NCBI GenBank assembly: GCA_013368375.1
Contig: JAACJP010000019.1
Span: forward strand, 62,001-126,000
Source: Tricholomella constricta
Taxonomy: Eukaryota; Basidiomycota; Agaricomycetes; Agaricales; Lyophyllaceae
Reading direction: 5' to 3'
DNA: 64,000 bases
Shown here piece by piece: positions 23,640-35,680 of the stretch. The first letter of the stretch is position 1; every line of letters starts with the position of its first letter. The notes under the pieces were generated by a model, which saw only the letters and a program-made list of their open reading frames with translations, did not search any database and had not been told where the DNA came from. The position numbers were made by a program, and so were the translations under genes.

Positions 23640-25508
23640 GATTCGAATACCGCAGTCCCACAAGTCTCTCCTCATCCATCAACACCCCTTCAAACCCAAG
23701 CCGAAACCCAGACTCACGCCTACCACCGCACCGCCTCCTTGTAAATGACAGTACGGCAATGCACTGTCGACGGGATCCTTGAATGCAGGGTGCACGAGCG
23801 TGCTCGGGCGCGTCACAACCTCCACCTCCACCCCGCCCTCCCCATTCTCCTCCACTCCCCGTGCGCATACCGGGAGCCCCGCTGCCGCCACCGCCACCAT
23901 CCTCCCGCCTCGGCTTCGTGCGGAGCACGCACCGCGTCCGGCACTCGTCGTGATCCACCGTGTCACATCCCTGCAGTGGTCATCCAGCGCGTCATGAGCG
24001 GGCCCAGGGCTCTTGGTGGGGTGGCCTTAAGGGTGCGGGGAGAGACGCTGGGGTGATGGAATCGTTCCTGTTCGCATTCGGGCCTTGGTCGGCCTCGTCT
24101 TGGAGTATCGCGTCGTCGAGGATTTCCTCTCCCTCTCCCTCCGCCCCTTTGTCTGCTTCTGCGCCTTCCACCCTATGGAGACCCACTACGTCTTTGCCTT
24201 CACCCGCCTCACCACCCTCACCCTCACCCTCAACGTCAACATCCATCGCAGGCGAACCCACCACCAACGCCCCTCCCATCTCATCCACTACCCTAAAGCC
24301 CGCCTGCTCCAGCGCCCTCCGCACGACCCTCAACACGTCCCCCGGCGCACAGATATCACCAGCTGCTGCCACCGCCATGCGTTACTCTCAGTATCGACGC
24401 CGAAGCCGAGCACCAGAAGCCGCACACGCGCCGTCAGGAGTATCAGCGCCTCCTTTGGCGTTGTCGCAAAGGCCGGGGCACGGGGCGATGCGGTGGTGGT
24501 GGGGTTCGGCGCAGTGCGGCTAGCGAGCGTGACGGACCGTACTCGGGGGCGAGCGAGGGCAGCGCGAGCGTGACGAGGGGGTGCATTGGCTTGTCTGCGC
24601 CTGCGGGGATGGCCCAGACGTCGAGGGCAGCGGTGCGGGTGTTTGGGAGGAGGAGGAGTGTTGGGAAGAGGAACACGATGCTGGCGTAGGTGTGGTTCGG
24701 TGCATGGACTTCCTATGGGCGGGTGGTGGGATTAGATACTTACTTACACGTTCGGGTCGCGAGGGGAGCGCACCATTCTGAGGGAGCCGGTCTGCCATTC
24801 GAAGACGTCGAACCGGTCGCGGGGCTGGAGGGGGTTGAGGAAGTCGGTGGTGACGAGGGCGAGGTGGATGCTGACGATCTCGAGGCCGATGGAAGGGCGG
24901 GGTCAGTAGGCTTTCTCACGAAGAGCACAGAGCTGGACGCGCAGGAGTGTGGCTTGCCAGTCGAGAAGTGGAGGAGCAAGCACCTCCAGGACGTGCCTTT
25001 GGCATTTGGTTAGGTGCGGTTTTCTGCAGTCAAGAATAAAGACACATCAGCTGTATGAAGAGAGAAGGTGGATGGGAGGCGGATGTGCACACGTTGTGAC
25101 CACCGCGATGAGGCCGTGCTCGTAGACGTTGAGGCCTACATCGATATAGGTGCAGTCCACATCGATGTGCGACCAATCTGCGGAGGTCGCTCGGCGTGGA
25201 CGGCAACTTGCAGTTGTGCAGCGTGCGGCGGCTCTCATCACCGAGCAGATAGACACCGCCCACAAAGTCGTATACTTATGCCTATCGGGCGGTGCCAAGC
25301 GGAATTGTCCTTTGGCCCAGCGCTGCTCGGGGCTGTTGAGCAGGAGTCCTCGCCCTGGGCTGGGTGACAAAGCGGTATTAGAGGATCGGGAAATGCGTTG
25401 GAAGTAAGCATCGACCTGAATGACGGACACAAGTTCTGCGGGATTGAGAAACCATAGGATTGTAACTTTAGGCGGCAGTTGAAGCAGCATCTTCGAGACC
25501 ATGGACAA
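23640..25508 (-). pseudogene. F-box protein pseudogene, block A
   Basis: Minus-strand reading begins with an F-box, LPPKVTILWFLNPAELVSVIQV, then NSPEQRWAKGQFRLAPPD, VYLLGDESRRTLH in a second frame, WSHIDVDCTYIDVGLNVYEH, then LALVTTDFLNPLQPRDRFDV in another frame, PNTRTAALDVWAIPAGADK, LVTLALPSLAPEYG, and near the end FKDPVDSALPY and FEGVLMDEERLVGLRY. This is the order of a common agaricomycete F-box family with a propeller-like C-terminal part (SCF substrate receptor by family). The conserved pieces fall in different frames without splice sites to connect all of them, so the gene is frameshifted. Truncated copies lie at 31.6-32.6, 50.9-51.05 and 53.7-53.95 kb. Confidence 0.6.
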
Positions 25509-25586
25509 TAAACATTTCGATTCGAACCGTGGAAATGCGATAAGATAAGATCATACTGTGTACATTTACATTACAGTAATCGTATG

Positions 25587-26428
25587 TTAGAATCGTGACC
25601 GAAAGCGACAAGCTTTTTCGCGACGATTGCCCTTGGAATCGTCAGGTACGATCCTGAAATCGTCATTGTAAGATATGATCAGGGCAGCGATGTCGTCGCC
25701 ACTGTAGCCAGAGATGTCAGCGTTGAAGTCTGGGCGCTCTGTGCCCTGAGGAGCTGGCTGAGCAGGTGCGACCAGGCCTCTTCCTGGTCGCGGTGTGGCC
25801 GCTTGTGCGAGGGCCCAAGCACGGCCGGGTATCTGAAGCGTCATTCGATAATGCTCACAACTAACCTTCCGAGGAACATTCGATTTTCCTGAGGGTTCAC
25901 ACCGCGGTTGTGTTCTGGTGTTTACGTCGAATAGCGTGTTCGTTGTGGATCATTGCAGAGAAAAGAGTGGTCTGCTTAGTGTTTGCTGCCGTGGCCAAGG
26001 CGATTTCACTGTCGCTGCAAGGGCTAAAAGATCGACGGGGGCGTATTGCGCTGCTGCATCTATAAAGGATTACTTCAGAGACGTGGCTGATGCCACAGAT
26101 GTAGAACAAATAGCACAGGCGACATACGGCCGCTTTGAATAGCCGTCACACACGATTCCGCATTCTGGACTGCCGCAAGCGTCACAGCAGGATGATCGCC
26201 CGAACCTAAGGGTGGGAAGTATTGATCATAACGAAAACGGGGCCCAGCTGTTGTTGTAAATGTTCGACCGTACGCGGATTTCAATTCCTTTGTGACTGCT
26301 CTCGCGTGGCTGAGATCACTCGACGCGATGGGGGTCCGATGGATCTGTCTAGGTTGATGTTCCAAAGCGTTAGGCAGCGCTGGATCCATGTCCATGGCCA
26401 ACGAAGAGAGCGAAACAGGGATCGTCAA
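25587..26428 (-). pseudogene. Unrecognised protein-like frames, possibly one broken gene
   Basis: Two minus-strand frames (26075-26428 and 25587-25844) have protein-like composition: HARAVTKELKSAYGRTF and DHPAVTLAAVQNAESCV in the first, and FNADISGYSGDDIAALIISY in the second. Phases and splice sites joining them are not clear. No family is recognised. The stretch is absent from block B, which jumps from the F-box region directly to the sequence matching 26.5 kb onward. Confidence 0.25.
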
Positions 26429-28459
26429 TTCTAGAGCATGAGGAACCGATCAAAGAACATGCCTGCGCTCACCGTCATTGCACATCCTGCTCAGGGCGCC
26501 TTCGCCGCCCACGGCGATCGGCGAACATTCGCAGATCCCAGAAACAAAAGTATACAGAGCCCAGCGGGAGGACCGACCATTTCAAGGCCTCGGTCTATCC
26601 CAAAGCAGGGCGATACGACCACTAGTAGTCTAACTACTGACACATGTGCGCCGTGCGCAGGAATTCCGAGCGTACATGCAGATCACGGGGCGACACGACG
26701 TGCATCGGCTCATGGCTTACGGTGCTATGTTCTATTTCGCAAGTCCAAAAGCCTGTACGTCTGTGGGGCCACAGACGCTGGTGGGCGGGACGTTCGCTCG
26801 CTTGTTCGCATGCGTCGTTCACGACACCATGTTAGAGAGGAATATAAAGAAGCAGGATATGATGTCAGTAGTTTGGACTCGAGCAGCTGCGATCCAACAA
26901 TTAAATAAAGCTCACGTCATTGAGTCAGGCGTACCTATCACACGGGTCGACACGCAGTCGTAGCACATTTAAAGTTTGGAGATGAAGCCATTACGCGGCG
27001 CTTCCTGAAAAAGGGGAACCTGACTTCCTGAGTACACTGTACAGGATATGTACGAGTCAAATTGAGTGACGGACATTGAGATTCTGGATTTCAGGGCTGG
27101 TCGGGCGTGGGACGTTCGCTCGCCCGTTCGCATGCTGGGTCCTTGACGCCGAGTTGAGGATTTCACGCCGGCGGTTGTTGCTCCCGTGCCGTCGCAGTTG
27201 GATGCAGCGAAACGATCCCGGTGCGGAGCTGCTTCGTGCAGCAGGGAACACGTAGAGTGAGTAGTGTCGTTGATGGCAGACCTTCAACATAACGAAAAAA
27301 GGGGAGCAGCGAGATAAAGGATTGGCGTACCATGAAGGGACCGGATCCGTTCGGTGACTTGATGGGGTGCTGGAACCGAAAGGCGAGGGGTTGACTGAGG
27401 TGAGGGCAAACAACCAAAAGAAAGCGTTCAGCATCCAGTCACGTTGGAACTCGGATCCGCACGAGCGCTTGAGCGATCGACAGGACATCAACGTCGAATA
27501 GCCTTTACAAGGGCAGCGTGGTGAACAAGGTTGACTGCCTCATTGAGTAGGGGGTGAGGGAAGTGGCAGGCAAGGCGATCGTGGAGAGGATTCACCCTGC
27601 GGCTCTCGCTCTACGAAGTTTTTCATCGGATTACCGTCGATACATGCACGTATGTCTATGCGACGGTTTTCGGCAGAAATACATGAGGGGCCTCAAGGAT
27701 CGCGCGTCGAAGCAACATGCCTTAGGTGACGGACAGAGACCGAGAGCAACCACCAGCAGAACCAGCGATCGACGCCTCGACCATGAACCAAGGCAGCCTC
27801 AGCACGGGAAAAGTAGACCGCAATTCGAGCCCCTCGCCCTCGTCCATCCCCAGCATCAATCGACTGTGATCCTGGAAGATGCGTGGCCGTCGCCAGAACC
27901 GAATATCAAACCAGAGAGCCTCAACGTACCCTTCTTCAAGCGATGATTATGATGACAGTGATGAGGCGATCCGGCGTTCGGCGACGAGAAGTTGTCAGGC
28001 TGACCAACGATGAGGGGAATGTCATTGTCGGGATGCTTTGCACGCTAAAGAAGATGCGTCGGCGTCCTGAGGTACGTATGCGCATAGTTACAGTGTGCAG
28101 TCTCCAGGTCCAACGCAAGAGATCAGAATGTTCTTGTTTCGACGGAAGGCGCACACAGTCAAGAAAGTCCGCGTGGTGCCGAAGAGAAAGAGAAAGCCCA
28201 TGAGACCGAGGACGAGAAAGATTTTCCGCGACATGCAATCCTTGGGAGTTCAGTCCGTGGAAAGAAAATCGACAGACGGTGTCGTGCAACAGCATCAAAC
28301 ATCATTGAATTATCCCCGATCACTTACTTTCCGCCATCTCCTGCCCAGTTCTAAACGTTGAACGCTCTGCGCCTCTGCACGCGAGCTCTACGACTGCCGT
28401 TGTCGTATACCTGGACTTCGGACCTAACTCACGAAGATACCCATGAAACGGACACAGGA
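26429..28459. other. Block A sequence shared with block B, no gene identified
   Basis: 26,640-27,500 resembles 32,700-33,280 and 27,550-28,330 resembles 33,350-34,110 with many small indels. Examples are the GTGCGGAGCTG..CGTGCAG.AGGGAACACGT stretch at 27,219-27,252 against 32,970-33,002, and GGATTACCGTCGATACATGC at 27,628 and 33,411. Several frames of 60-145 codons occur, but none keeps a family motif or is conserved as a frame between the copies, so I do not call a gene. Confidence 0.5.
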
Positions 28460-28630
28460 GGCTGGACACAGGAGATCGCACGCCGCGGCTACTACGGCGC
28501 CTTCCAAATGGATGAGTGGGATCTTGTTTTCAACCTGAGTGCATCTTCGTTCACCTCACCCTTCTACCTCGCTCTGGTCAAGACGCTCCACAAGAACCTC
28601 TCCGTCCACGCTGATGTCCCAGTACGGCAT
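28460..28630 (+). pseudogene. tRNA-dihydrouridine synthase (Dus1-like) fragment, block A
   Basis: Translates to EIARRGYYGAFQMDEWDLVFNL, the substrate-side segment that follows the CPQ motif in Dus1-type tRNA-dihydrouridine synthases. A 45-nt intron-like gap ending in TCAAG follows, then TLHKNLSV. The rest of the barrel is missing. The same exon-intron-exon piece occurs, longer, at 34.2-34.8 kb. Dus enzymes reduce uridine in the tRNA D-loop; this remnant cannot. Confidence 0.6.
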
Positions 28631-29423
28631 CGTCAAATGGTGATTAACATACGCCGCCCCTGAACGCGTTGGCACCTAAAGTAAATGTGCACAATAACCT
28701 ACGGTGCACAGGGCGGAGAAGGAAGGGACGAAACGAAGTGGTCAGTGACTATCTATAATGGTGTATATGTGCTACTAAATAGTGGGTCCGGTCGTCCATC
28801 TCAGGTCTGCTGCGCGACTGTACCGCAATCCTGGTAGCTACACCAGAAGCGAAGGGAAGATGCGCAGAAAATCAGCGACGTCTGGAGCCCAGCCTTACTC
28901 TGTACTGCCGATCCGGGCACACGACGGGACGTGGAATCAAATAATGGACCACGCACATCGTCAACATTAATGCAGCCAGTGGGGTTCGAGAGCTCGTGTC
29001 CCTTCTGATTTGCCGGACTGATTGCTTTTCGCAGGTCATTAATTCTGGATGAGCCGTGGACTTCGTGTCGGGGCTGTATTGAACTGCACGGGTAGCGTCT
29101 GGCGCGCCGCAGCCATTGCTTTACTTTGGCCTCGAAAAGGAGGGCATGGAGCTGCTGCTAAAGATACACAGCACAAATGAAGGAAAAGGATACTAGCTGG
29201 CAGTTCTTTTTGTGTCGAATGTCCTCATTCTCGGTCATCCTCCAAGTCGTTTGGGTGTAACATCATCTGTACTGCTCCTGGCCATTGTAATCGTATAGCT
29301 CCGACGAAGAAATTCCACTTCAGAAAAAGCAACTGACCTCTCTCCATCGGCTGGCATCAATTTGACCTGATCACAAATTCCGACACCACCTTGACATTAT
29401 AGGAAACTGTAGTTTATTCCCCT
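28631..29423. other. Spacer between blocks A and B
   Basis: No gene or repeat was recognised. The left end of block B (homology to 21,385 onward) begins at about 29,388. Confidence 0.5.
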
Positions 29424-30932
29424 TCAAGTACTATCATTTGCTCTAATCTGACCGATGTTGCTCGTGGCAGAAACCGTCCCAGGAGGGCCTCCATCTGCAT
29501 TGGCCTCCTTGGGAACACATGCCGCGGCAGGTGATACGTCTGTTTTGCCCTCAAGGGGGGTCACTGCAACTGATAAATGCCCGGGGGATGCAGGGCGCGC
29601 AGGCGAAATTTCGATATCCTGTACAGTTTGAATCCCAATTTGAGTACCGAATCCAAATGTTTCCACAGTGGAGCGTTGCAGGCTGACAAGCACAATGACA
29701 ATGGAAGGATACATTCCCTGCGGGAAACGTTCAGCTGATCTACTAGAACGAGATGCGAGGCAGGAATACCGAGCACGCACAGTCACAAGGTTCAGAACAA
29801 ATAGAACAATCAGCGTGGCTTGCCGCATAGACAAATACTGAGGTGTAGGAGCAAACTCTAGCCCTATCACTGTAATCTGGCCATTTTTTGTTAGAGATGA
29901 GTGGAGTTGGCCAGACATAATAATTGTACCTGGAGAGCGCAATATGCCAACCCTGTATCAACAAGCACGATCAGGATTTTCTGAGCAGAGGAGGTGGAGT
30001 TCTGCTTGATTCCCATCCGTCTAAGAAATCGGAGATGGCCCCTGCTGACGTTAAGCCAATGCATAGAGATCATAGGGAAAGCTATCCACATACCACAATT
30101 TATAAAAAATTAAACTTGTGGCTACGACATTCGTTGCCAGTGAAAACGTTAGGGATGCCAAGAACAAAATAGGCTGCAGCGCGGGATATTGGACACCCTT
30201 GAGAAAGATTACAAGGTATGCGATGGTCACTCCTGTAAAGGTCAGATAGTCGATGAGAAGATTAGAATCGACTTTTAGAACCCTTCAAGACTCGACACAC
30301 CAATGGTACCAAACAGGAGAGCACATGGAACAAGCATAATCCATTGCTTGTCTGGATACAGAACCCAGGCTCTCCATATCACAACACTATCACTCAGAAT
30401 TGACTGAAAAGTGACAATATCAGGTCCAATGGTGCACTCTCGACATCAGGAAATATACGCACCAGCACCATCGGCGTCACAATTGTAATGATGGTGATTA
30501 AGGTAGTTCTTTTGTTCACCCTTGCGAGTATTGACTCGTCGAGTATCCCAGCAGAATCAACTAGAACTCCTTTGACACCAATCACATTACCTACGATATA
30601 GGAGATGCAGATCACAGAGCAGGCGAGGAAGGCTATTAGAGTCAGCCCCAACATTGCCTGGGTGGATCGGGATGCAAGCCCGCGTCGTCTGCAAAAAATC
30701 GATCAAATAAAGGGTTCATACGTCAAAATGCAGGCACCTACAATAACGTAAACGTAGAAAAGGCAAAAAGCATAATAAACATTCCTATACATCCCCAAAT
30801 GAGAATAATTGTGAGTGATTGAGAAAAGGGGTTTGGCGTACCGTAAAGCAGAACAACCGAAGCGAGGACAGCAAAATTTTCCAGCATCACGAAACCGACG
30901 AGCTGGAGAAGGGCACGTTCATCGGGCGACAT
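29424..30932 (-). CDS. Agaricomycete multi-pass (7TM-type) membrane protein, copy B
   Basis: Paralogue of the gene at 21.4-22.9 kb, same exon order. It starts MSPDERALLQLVGFVML and keeps ILIWGCIGMFIMLFAFSTF, MLGLTLIAFLACSVICISY, TPMVLVRIFPD, a degraded WRAWVLYP region near 30.36 kb, SLATNV-type sequence near 30.13 kb and ILIVLVDTGLAYCALQ. The hydrophilic tail ends IRANDST. Between the fourth and sixth spans the sequence differs more from copies A and C, and the conserved LSLATN segment is altered (in A and C it is intact). It may therefore be inactive. Function unknown. Confidence 0.5.
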
Positions 30933-31621
30933 GATACAAAGAACGTTGGAGAAACAACTACATTCCGCATAATTGACTCAGTGTATATAAGCGAAACTTG
31001 AAGCTGTGTGAGCTTTAAGGAGCTTGCGACATGCGATGATGAGTTGGATTGAATTGTACGTAACCACTGCCTTCACCAATGAAAGCAATTTTAAAAGTGG
31101 AAGCCACAGTACGAATCAGTAAAATATCACTCTCGTATAGTTTTAGAACCGAATCTTCAGATGTCCCCGAAGGTCGCTTGCAGATCTGATGGATGAATGG
31201 ATGGATGGATGGCTGGATGGTTGCCCATTGCCCGTTTCATGGCACCCGCACTGTGTCTAAAAAAATCACATCACACTGACATCTCCTACCTTAGATACAT
31301 AGAGCTCATTCCATTTAACGAAGCGCACAGATATCGGAACCAGTATGATAACTAATGAGCGCATTTTGGCCTCTTCGATCCCCCGTGCAAGGAAAAGGCA
31401 CACGTCGGCGAACGCACGATAATAGTACACGCTGCGTAGGCGAGACATCCCCATGCCCACTTCCATTCCTGTACCACGCATCAACTCGTCAGGCTCCAAT
31501 TACCAACACAACGCGCATGACTCGATCTCGGATACGTTTCGGGGTCGGTCTGCAGCCACGCACCGCGTCAGCATGAGTGAACATCATCATGATTCGAATA
31601 CGAAAAGAGAAGAGGAATAAT
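30933..31621. other. Spacer, block B
   Basis: Homologous to 22,915-23,640, including the TATATAAGCG near 30,985 and a GGAT microsatellite at 31,190-31,215. Not coding. Confidence 0.55.
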
Positions 31622-32620
31622 GAAAGCTCACTCGCAGTCCCACAAGCCTCTCCTTATCCATCAACACCCCTTCAAACCCAAGCCGAAATCCAGACTCACG
31701 CCTGCCACCGCACCGCCTCCTTGTAAATGACAGTACGGCAATGCACTGTCGACGGGATCCTTGAATGCAGGGTGCACGAGCGTGCTCGGGCGCGTCACAA
31801 CCTCCACCTCCACCCCGCCCTCCCCATTCTCCTCCACTCCCCGTGCGCATACCGGGAGCCCCGCTGCCGCCACCTCACCCATCCTCCCGCCTCGGCTTCG
31901 TGCGGAGCACGCATCGCGTCCGGCACTCGTCGTGATCCACCGTGTCACATCCCTGCAGTGGTCATCCAGCGCGTCATGAGCGGGCCCAGGGCTCTTGGTG
32001 GGGTGGCCTTAAGGGTGCGGGGAGAGACGCTGGGGTGATGGAATCGTTCCTGTTCGCATTCGGGCCTTGGTCGGCCTCGTCTTGGAGTATCGCGTCGTCG
32101 AGGATTTCCTCTCCCTCTCCCTCCGCCCCTTTGTCTGCTTCTACGCCTTCCACCCTATGGAGACCAACTACGTCTTTGCCTTCACCCGCCTCACCACCCT
32201 CACCCTCACCCTCAACGTCAACATCCATCGCAGGCGAACCCACCACCAACGCCCCTCCCATCTCATCCACTACCCTAAAGCCCGCCTGCTCCAGCGCCCT
32301 CCGCACGACCCTCAACACGTCCCCCGGCGCACAGATATCATCAGCTGCTGCCACCGCCATGCGTTACTCTCAGTATCGACGCCGAAGCCGAGCACCAGAA
32401 GCCGCACACGCGCCGTCAGGAGTATCAGCGCCTCCTTTGGCGTTGTCGCAAAGGCCGGGGCACGGGGCGATGCGGTGGTGGTGGGGTTCGGACCGGTCGC
32501 GGAGCTGGAGGGGGTTGAGGAAGTGGGTGGTGACAAGGGATGCCGATGGTCTCGATGCCGATGGAGGGGCGGGGTCAGTAGGACTCGCTCAAGAAGTGCA
32601 CATTGCTACAGTCAAGAATA
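31622..32620 (-). pseudogene. F-box protein pseudogene fragment, block B
   Basis: Nearly identical to 23,640-24,510 (only scattered single-base changes over about 850 bp), then jumps at about 32,490 to sequence matching 24,811. About 300 bp present in block A (including the PNTRTAALDVWAIP segment) is therefore deleted. The F-box itself and the N-terminal half are missing. C-terminal landmarks FKDPVDSALPY remain. Confidence 0.6.
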
Positions 32621-34204
32621 CACCTCTACACGAGCCCAGTGGAACGTCCGACCAGTCTCAGGCCCCAGTCATCCCGAAGCACTAATTTTCCTACTAAGAC
32701 AGATGCCCCGTGCACAAAAATTTCGAGCAATACATGTAGGCCACGGGGAGGACCAAGCCCATAGGCTCGTGGGTCACGGTGTTACGTTCTGTCGCACAAG
32801 TCCAAAGCCAAAAACCTGTGCGGTGTGTGAGCCAGCGAGGCTAATAGGGCGCGCGCGTGACGTTCGCTGACCCGTTCGCATGCTTGTTTCTTGACGCCGA
32901 GTTGAGGGTTTTGCGCTCGACGATTGTTCCTCCCGTGCCGTCGCAGTTGGATGCGGCGAGACGATTCAGGTGCGGGGCTGTCCCGTGCAGTAGGGAACAC
33001 GTGTTTCGAGTAGCATTGATAGATGGCAGACCTTCAAAACAAAACCAAAAAAGGGAGGCGGCATGGGTATATAGAATTTGTAGGAGTCGGCATATCAGGA
33101 AGGGGGTGCAATCCGTTCGGCGACTGCTGGAACTGAAAGAAGAAGCGGGGATGAGATAGGTGAGCGCAAACAACCACAAAAAAGCCGTTTGGAATCCATT
33201 TAGGCTCAAACTCGAATTCGCACGAGCGCGTAAGTGATCGACAGGACGTCAACGTCCAGGAGCCTTTAAGAAAGGGCAGCGTAGTGGACGAAGAAGACAG
33301 TCTCATTAGAACCGGCAGATGGGCTCGAGGAAAGAGCGATGTATATTCTGAGTAGGGCAATCGCGGAGAGGATTGAACTTACGGCTCTCACTGTACACGG
33401 TTTTCTGCCGGATTACCGTCGATACATGCGCGCATGTCCGTGGAATTGTTTTCAGCAGATAGAGATTGAGGGCCTCGAAGATCGCGTGTCAGACCGAGAC
33501 CGAGAACAGCCAGCACCACCACCAGTGATCGACCATGAGATGGGGCAATCTCACAGGACAAGGAAAGCGCGATTCAAGCTCTCGTCATCATGGTTCCATC
33601 CCCGCCTTAATCGACTGCGCTGCTGAAAGATGCGAGGCCGTCACCGAAACCGATAATAGAAACAGAAAGCCCTGAACGTACCCTTCTTCGGACGATGATG
33701 GCAATGATGCCAGTGCGGCGTTCAGCGACGAGTTGGAGTTGGGCAAATGGTGAGGGAACCAGTGTCGGTGTCGTGCGCTAGAGCCGATGCGTCAGCGTCA
33801 TGAGGTATATATGCGCATAGTTCCAGTGTGCAATCTCCAGGTCCAACGCACGAGATCAGAATGCTCATTGTTTTGACAGATGACTTTGAATGAGAGGCGG
33901 ATTCAGACACCATGCACGCAGCAAGCACCAGCAGAAGCAGATCAATCGCTAAAGTCAAGGAGCCGAAGTGGCGTGGTGCCGAAGAGAAAGAGGAAGCCTC
34001 GAGGACGAGAAAGTTTTGTCGCGAGATGCAATTCTGGAAAGAAAAACGACAAACGGTGTCGTACAACAGCACCAAACATCATTGAATTGTGCCCGATCAC
34101 TTACTTTCCGCCATCTCCTCCACAATTTTGAACGCTCGGCACCTCTGCGCGCGAGCTCTTCGACTGCCGTTGTGATTCACGCCCAAATTCGTGAACATGG
34201 GACG
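32621..34204. other. Block B sequence shared with block A, no gene identified
   Basis: Corresponds to 26,520-28,460 with indels; see that entry. No frame is conserved between the copies. Confidence 0.5.
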
Positions 34205-34817
34205 GACACAGGAAGCTGGACTCAGAGGAGATCGCACGCCGCGGCTACAACGGCGCCTTCCCAATGGACGAGTGGGATCTCGTTGTAAATCTCAGTGCGT
34301 TCTTATTAACCTTAAACAACCCTGTTTTTTCCGCTACCTCTCTTGCATGTGGGGATCGAGCATGCTTGCTCACGATTTGCTCCAGTTAACACCCCCCTTT
34401 GCAAGGACCATTCCTTCCCCGTAACTGCAACATTCCGCATCTTCCCAAAGGTGGAGCGTGCCGGCGCCCAGATCTTCACCTGCCACGGCTGTACGACTGA
34501 GCAGCGGGGTGCTTTCTCTTCGTTTCTCCCTCGCCCACGCTGACCTACACCAGTCCATCCACAGGGCCTCGCCTCCGCTACGCCCACATCCGCGCCGTCA
34601 AAGCCGCCGTCCGCGTCCCCGTTTTCGCGAATGACGACGTCTTTGTCTCCGACAACGCACGATGCCTCGCCGAACCCAGCGCCGACGCAGTGATGTCTGC
34701 CGAAATAGTACTCTACAATTCCGCCCTGTTCGACGGGCTCACCTCCTCTTCCTCCCTTCTCTTTCCTTCCTCGCCCTTCCAAGCTCCCACACCACCAGCA
34801 CCACCAATTCCTTAAGA
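34205..34817 (+). pseudogene. tRNA-dihydrouridine synthase (Dus1-like) pseudogene, block B
   Basis: Plus-strand pieces in order: EIARRGYNGAFPMDEWDLVVNL, an intron-like gap, TATFRIFPKVERAGAQIFTCHGCTTEQRG in two parts, a second intron-like gap, then LRYAHIRAVKAAVRVPVF, ANDDVFVSDNARCLAEP and SADAVMSAEIVLYNSALFDG. These are the central and C-terminal beta-alpha units of a Dus1 TIM barrel. The usual Arg of C-H-G-R is replaced by Cys, several helices are shortened, frames do not join cleanly and the N-terminal FMN half is absent, so this is a relic. It gives the family identity for the shorter fragment at 28.46 kb. Confidence 0.65.
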
Positions 34818-35329
34818 TAACGAAAACCCGCCACCCTCACCCACACCCACACTTCAACTAAAGTAAACCAACCCCCCTCACCCTCGAATATCTCGCCTTC
34901 GTCCGCGCCTGACGCACCCGCACGTCTTCGAGTGTAATCAAAGGGACTAAGAGCATTCACCTTGGTCGGTTCTGGAGGGCCGACCACTGCCTTCAAGCTT
35001 CAAGCTCTTTCTCTCATCGGGAGCTGTCGTCGTACCCTGCATCTCCCAATTTTCCTGAACTCTCCATCGTAGAATTTTCATGGCCTTGAATACGCTCTTG
35101 CTCTCATGCCGCCATCGATATCATTGCGGCGGGCTCATCGTCCTCAGATTATATATCTATTTTTTATGGAAATAGAATGTCACTCTCGTAGAGCCGCTGG
35201 CCCTCCGCACGCTATTCCCCACCACTGCAAAGGAGAAGAAGGCCGCTAAGGCCTCCGGAGGTACATACATTTCGTCACTCCCTCTCGAACCACAACACGT
35301 CTACTGACTCTGCCGAACAAACGTACAGG
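34818..35329. other. Spacer, no gene recognised
   Basis: C- and T-rich sequence without motifs, between the Dus1 relic and the apyrase relic. Confidence 0.5.
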
Positions 35330-35680
35330 AAACCGCAAATGGGTGCTTTACCTCCAGCCCATGCTCCTCGCAGGTCAAGCATTCCTCCAGAAGCGCAACG
35401 CCAACGAGGGTACCGCTCTACCTCCTCACGACGGGAGGGATGCGCGAGGGACGTCGACGAAGACGCGCAGTTTGAGGTCCTCCAGGCCGCACACAGAGTC
35501 ACGCACGCCCTCAACAACGGACGTACGACGTGGGGCGGTGGGATACGACCGCGCCCGTGAACCCCGGGCACGTGGAGGGGCTGTGTGGGTGGGTTGCGCT
35601 GACCTATGGTCACTCAAGCTCGGCGGGGCGTCGATGCAGATTACGTATGAGGTTAACAAGAGGGGGGTCGCAGCAGGAAG
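35330..35680 (+). pseudogene. GDA1/CD39 nucleoside-phosphatase (apyrase) fragment
   Basis: Frames on the plus strand give VEGLCGWVALTYG and, just downstream in another frame, KLGGASMQITYEVN. In Golgi/endosomal apyrases of the GDA1/CD39 family the equivalent apyrase-conserved regions are the E-E-G-x-x-G-W segment and the L-G-G-A-S-x-Q segment, in this order and spacing. A preceding LLTTGGMREG resembles the region with the G-M-R motif. Two frames and a stop between the pieces show it is broken. Confidence 0.45.

Noticed and set aside
23960..24573. Long plus-strand frames across the F-box copies (and the same at 31942-32870)
   Set aside because: They are antisense shadows of the F-box pseudogene; motifs are on the minus strand.
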